Source: Panagrolaimus kolymaensis (Eukaryota > Nematoda > Chromadorea > Rhabditida > Panagrolaimidae). Taken from it: a DNA stretch of 64,000 bases. A model generated the notes under the pieces. It was not told the origin of the DNA, made no database searches, and worked only from the letters and a program-made list of their open reading frames with translations. Each line of letters starts with the position of its first letter. Positions within the stretch are counted from its first letter, which is position 1. Both the position numbers and the translations under genes were made by a program. The stretch covers positions 1,848,241 to 1,912,240 of the forward strand of contig JAJQJQ010000051.1 of the NCBI GenBank assembly GCA_028622995.1. The letters are read 5' to 3'. Shown in pieces: positions 60,301 to 64,000 of the stretch.

Positions 60301-63300
60301 TTGAGGTGATTCAAAAAAATTGATTTGATGGTGTTTTTTTAACTTTTTTGTTTGGAATCGATAGTAAATATGCTCTAGTTACTATAAAATAAAGCCACTT
60401 TTTCCTACGAATTTTTTCGTAATTGAAATCGATTTTTTGAAGTTTTAGATCAACCATCATTGTTGTGGTGATTCAAAAAAATTGATTTGATGGTGTTTTT
60501 TTAACTTTTTTGTTTGGAATCGATAGTAAATATGCTCTAGTTACTATAAAATAAAGCCACTTTTTCCTACGAATTTTTTCGTAATTGAAATCGATTTTTT
60601 GAAGTTTTAGATCAACCATCAATGTTGAGGTGATTCAAAAAAATTGATTTGATGGTGTTTTTTTAACTTTTTTGTTTGGAATCGATAGTAAATATGCTCT
60701 AGTTACTATAAAATAAAGCCACTTTTTCCTACGAATTTTTTCGTAATTGAAATCGATTTTTTGAAGATTTAGATCAACCATCATTGTTGTGGTGATTCAA
60801 AAAAATTGATTTGATGGTGTTTTTTTAACTTTTTGTTTGGAATCGATAGTAAATATGCTCTAGTTACTATAAAATAAAGCCACTTTTTCCTACGAATTTT
60901 TTCGTAATTGAAATCGATTTTTTGAAGTTTTAGATCAACCATCAATGTTGAGGTGATTCAAAAAAATAGATTTGATGGTGTTTTTTTAACTTTTTTGTTT
61001 GGAATCGATAGTAAATATGCTCTAGTTACTATAAAATAAAGCCACTTTTTCCTACGAATTTTTTCGTAATTGAAATCGATTTTTTGAAGTTTTAGATCAA
61101 CCATCAATGTTGAGGTGATTCAAAAAAATTGATTTGATGGTGTTTTTTTAACTTTTTTGTTTGGAATCGATAGTAAATATGCTCTAGTTACTATAAAATA
61201 AAGCCACTTTTTCCTACGAATTTTTTCGTAATTGAAATCGATTTTTTGAAGTTTTAGATCAACCATCAATGTTGAGGTGATTCAAAAAAATTGATTTGAT
61301 GGTGTTTTTTTAACTTTTTTGTTTGGAATCGATAGTAAATATGCTCTAGTTACTATAAAATAAAGCCACTTTTTCCTACGAATTTTTTCGTAATTGAAAT
61401 CGATTTTTTGAAGTTTTAGATCAACCATCATTGTTGTGGTGATTCAAAAAAATTGATTTGATGGTGTTTTTTTAACTTTTTTGTTTGGAATCGATAGTAA
61501 ATATGCTCTAGTTACTATAAAATAAAGCCACTTTTTCCTACGAATTTTTTCGTAATTGAAATCGATTTTTTGAAGTTTTAGATCAACCATCAATGTTGAG
61601 GTGATTCAAAAAAATTGATTTGATGGTGTTTTTTTAACTTTTTTGTTTGGAATCGATAGTAAATATGCTCTAGTTACTATAAAATAAAGCCACTTTTTCC
61701 TACGAATTTTTTCGTAATTGAAATCGATTTTTTGAAGATTTAGATCAACCATCATTGTTGTGGTGATTCAAAAAAATTGATTTGATGGTGTTTTTTTAAC
61801 TTTTTTGTTTGGAATCGATAGTAAATATGCTCTAGTTACTATAAAATAAAGCCACTTTTTTCTACGAATTTTTTCGTAATTGAAATCGATTTTTTGAAGT
61901 TTTAGATCAACCATCATTGTTGTGGTGATTCAAAAAAATTGATTTGATGGTGTTTTTTTAACTTTTTTGTTTGGAATCGATAGTAAATATGCTCTAGTTA
62001 CTATAAAATAAAGCCACTTTTTCCTACGAATTTTTTCGTAATTGAAATCGATTTTTTGAAGTTTTAGATCAACCATCATTGTTGTGGTGATTCAAAAAAA
62101 TTGATTTGATGGTGTTTTTTTAACTTTTTTGTTTGGAATCGATAGTAAATATGCTCTAGTTACTATAAAATAAAGCCACTTTTTCCTACGAATTTTTTCG
62201 TAATTGAAATCGATTTTTTGAAGTTTTAGATCAACCATCAATGTTGAGGTGATTCAAAAAAATTGATTTGATGGTGTTTTTTTAACTTTTTTGTTTGGAA
62301 TCGATAGTAAATATGCTCTAGTTACTATAAAATAAAGCCACTTTTTCCTACGAATTTTTTCGTAATTGAAATCGATTTTTTGAAGATTTAGATCAACCAT
62401 CATTGTTGTGGTGATTCAAAAAAATTGATTTGATGGTGTTTTTTTAACTTTTTTTGTTTGGAATCGATAGTAAATATGCTCTAGTTACTATAAAATAAAG
62501 CCACTTTTTCCTACGAATTTTTTCGTAATTGAAATCGATTTTTTGAAGTTTTAGATCAACCATCAATGTTGAGGTGATTCAAAAAAATAGATTTGATGGT
62601 GTTTTTTTAACTTTTTGTTTGGAATCGATAGTAAATATGCTCTAGTTACTATAAAATAAAGCCACTTTTTCCTACGAATTTTTTCGTAATTGAAATCGAT
62701 TTTTTGAAGTTTTACATCAACCATCAATGTTGAGGTGATTCAAAAAAATTGATTTGATGGTGTTTTTTTAACTTTTTTGTTTGGAATCGATAGTAAATAT
62801 GCTCTAGTTACTATAAAATAAAGCCACTTTTTCCTACGAATTTTTTCGTAATTGAAATCGATTTTTGAAGTTTTAGATCAACCATCATTGTTGTGGTGAT
62901 TCAAAAAAATTGATTTGATGGTGTTTTTTTAACTTTTTTGTTTGGAATCGATAGTAAATATGCTCTAGTTACTATAAAATAAAGCGACTTTTTCCTACGA
63001 ATTTTTTAGTAATTGAAATCGATTTTTTGAAGATTTAGATCAACCATCATTGTTGTGGTGATTCAAAAAAATTGATTTGATGGTGTTTTTTTAACTTTTT
63101 TGTTTGGAATCGATAGTAAATATGCTCTAGTTACTATAAAATAAAGCCACTTTTTCCTACGAATTTTTTCGTAATTGAAATCGATTTTTTGAAGTTTTAG
63201 ATCAACCATCAATGTTGAGGTGATTCAAAAAAATTGATTTGATGGTGTTTTTTTAACTTTTTTGTTTGGAATCGATAGTAAATATGCTCTAGTTACTATA

Positions 63301-64000
63301 AAATAAAGCGACTTTTTTCCTACGAATTTTTTAGTAATTGAAATCGATTTTTTGAAGATTTAGATCAACCATCATTGTTGTGGTGATTCAAAAAAATTGA
63401 TTGATGGTGTTTTTTAACTTTTTTGTTTGGAATCGATAGTAAATATGCTCTAGTTACTATAAAATAAAGCCACTTTTTCCTACGAATTTTTTCGTAATTG
63501 AAATCGATTTTTTGAAGTTTTAGATCAACCATCATTGTTGTGGTGATTCAAAAAAATTGATTTGATGGTGTTTTTTTAACTTTTTTGTTTGGAATCGATA
63601 GTAAATATGCTCTAGTTACTATAAAATAAAGCCACTTTTTTCTACGAATTTTTTCGTAATTGAAATCGATTTTTTGAAGATTTAGATCAACCATCATTGT
63701 TGTGTGATTCAAAAAAATTGATTTGATGGTGTTTTTTAACTTTTTTGTTTGGAATCGATAGTAAATATGCTCTAGTTACTATAAAATAAAGCCACTTTTT
63801 TCTACGAATTTTTTCGTAATTGAAATCGATTTTTTGAAGTTTTAGATCAACCATCAATGTTGAGGTGATTCAAAAAAATTGATTTGATGGTGTTTTTTAA
63901 CTTTTTTTGTTTGGAATCGATAGTAAATATGCTCTAGTTACTATAAAATAAAGCCACTTTTCCTACGAATTTTTTCGTAATTGAAATCGATTTTTTGAAG
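51307..64000. repeat. 162-bp satellite array, about 78 monomers, open at right edge
   Basis: Head-to-tail monomers of 162 bp (for example TAAAGC at 51319, 51481, 51643 and 53263). Two main variants alternate: ATCAATGTTGAGG and ATCATTGTTGTGG. Further marker sites are AAAGCGAC/AAAGCCAC, GAAGATTTAGATC/GAAGTTTTAGATC/GATTTACATC and AAATTGAT/AAATAGAT. Higher-order blocks are visible. Each monomer contains the perfect inverted repeat TACGAA-TTTT-TTCGTA. Monomers near the gene (51.3-53 kb) are more varied than the bulk. After about 62.4 kb several homopolymer length changes appear. The array runs off the window. Confidence 0.97.

Noticed and set aside
51307..64000. CRISPR-like regular repeat
   Set aside because: Monomers are contiguous and nearly identical over all 162 bases with no unique spacers, and the context is eukaryotic. 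It is a satellite.

Overview
The window is nematode nuclear DNA. It is very AT-rich, with long A/T homopolymer runs and short introns whose acceptors end TTTTCAG or TTTTTAG. The gene families include a MATH-BTB protein, a BAF60 SWI/SNF subunit, a UDP-glycosyltransferase, an SLC30 zinc transporter and MED4. A spliced-leader (SL1-type) RNA gene lies next to a 5S rRNA gene on the opposite strand, an arrangement known from Caenorhabditis. No species is assigned. All exon structures were built by hand from splice signals and reading-phase continuity, without transcript data.

Layout. 0-10.3 kb is gene-dense: a repeat protein cut by the left edge (+), a BAF60/SMARCD subunit (+), a MATH-BTB protein (-), a GNAT-like acetyltransferase (+), and a HAT-repeat gene (-) whose third exon is interrupted by a hAT-type MITE. 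10.3-20.7 kb has no supported gene. 20.7-23.9 kb holds a degenerate Ras-like GTPase with a CAAX end and a palindromic MITE in its second intron. 23.9-31.9 kb holds an EGF-type membrane protein and two copies of a tRNA-derived SINE. 32-36.8 kb holds a ZnT zinc transporter (+) and a UDP-glycosyltransferase (-), convergent. 36.8-47.5 kb is a repeat-rich non-coding stretch: diverged repeats carrying SL-like fragments, a decayed Merlin/ISXO2-type transposase, a 1.6-kb foldback element, and the SL1-type RNA and 5S pair. 47.6-50.9 kb holds MED4 (+) and a triple zinc-finger-repeat gene (-).

The last 12.7 kb is one 162-bp satellite array that runs off the right edge. Its monomer is homologous to the 5' end of the adjacent zinc-finger gene: the first codons plus about 80 bp upstream. 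The satellite therefore appears to have grown from, or captured, that gene's start region. The array shows higher-order blocks of 2, 5, 7 and 9 monomers, and the gene-proximal monomer is split by a 375-bp TA-flanked MITE.

Links. Several genes have a strong 3' splice acceptor 6-50 bases upstream of the start codon with no upstream exon needed, as expected if their mRNAs receive a spliced leader. The SL1-type gene in the window could supply such a leader. Convergent pairs (BAF60/MATH-BTB, GNAT/HAT, ZnT/UGT) have close 3' ends.
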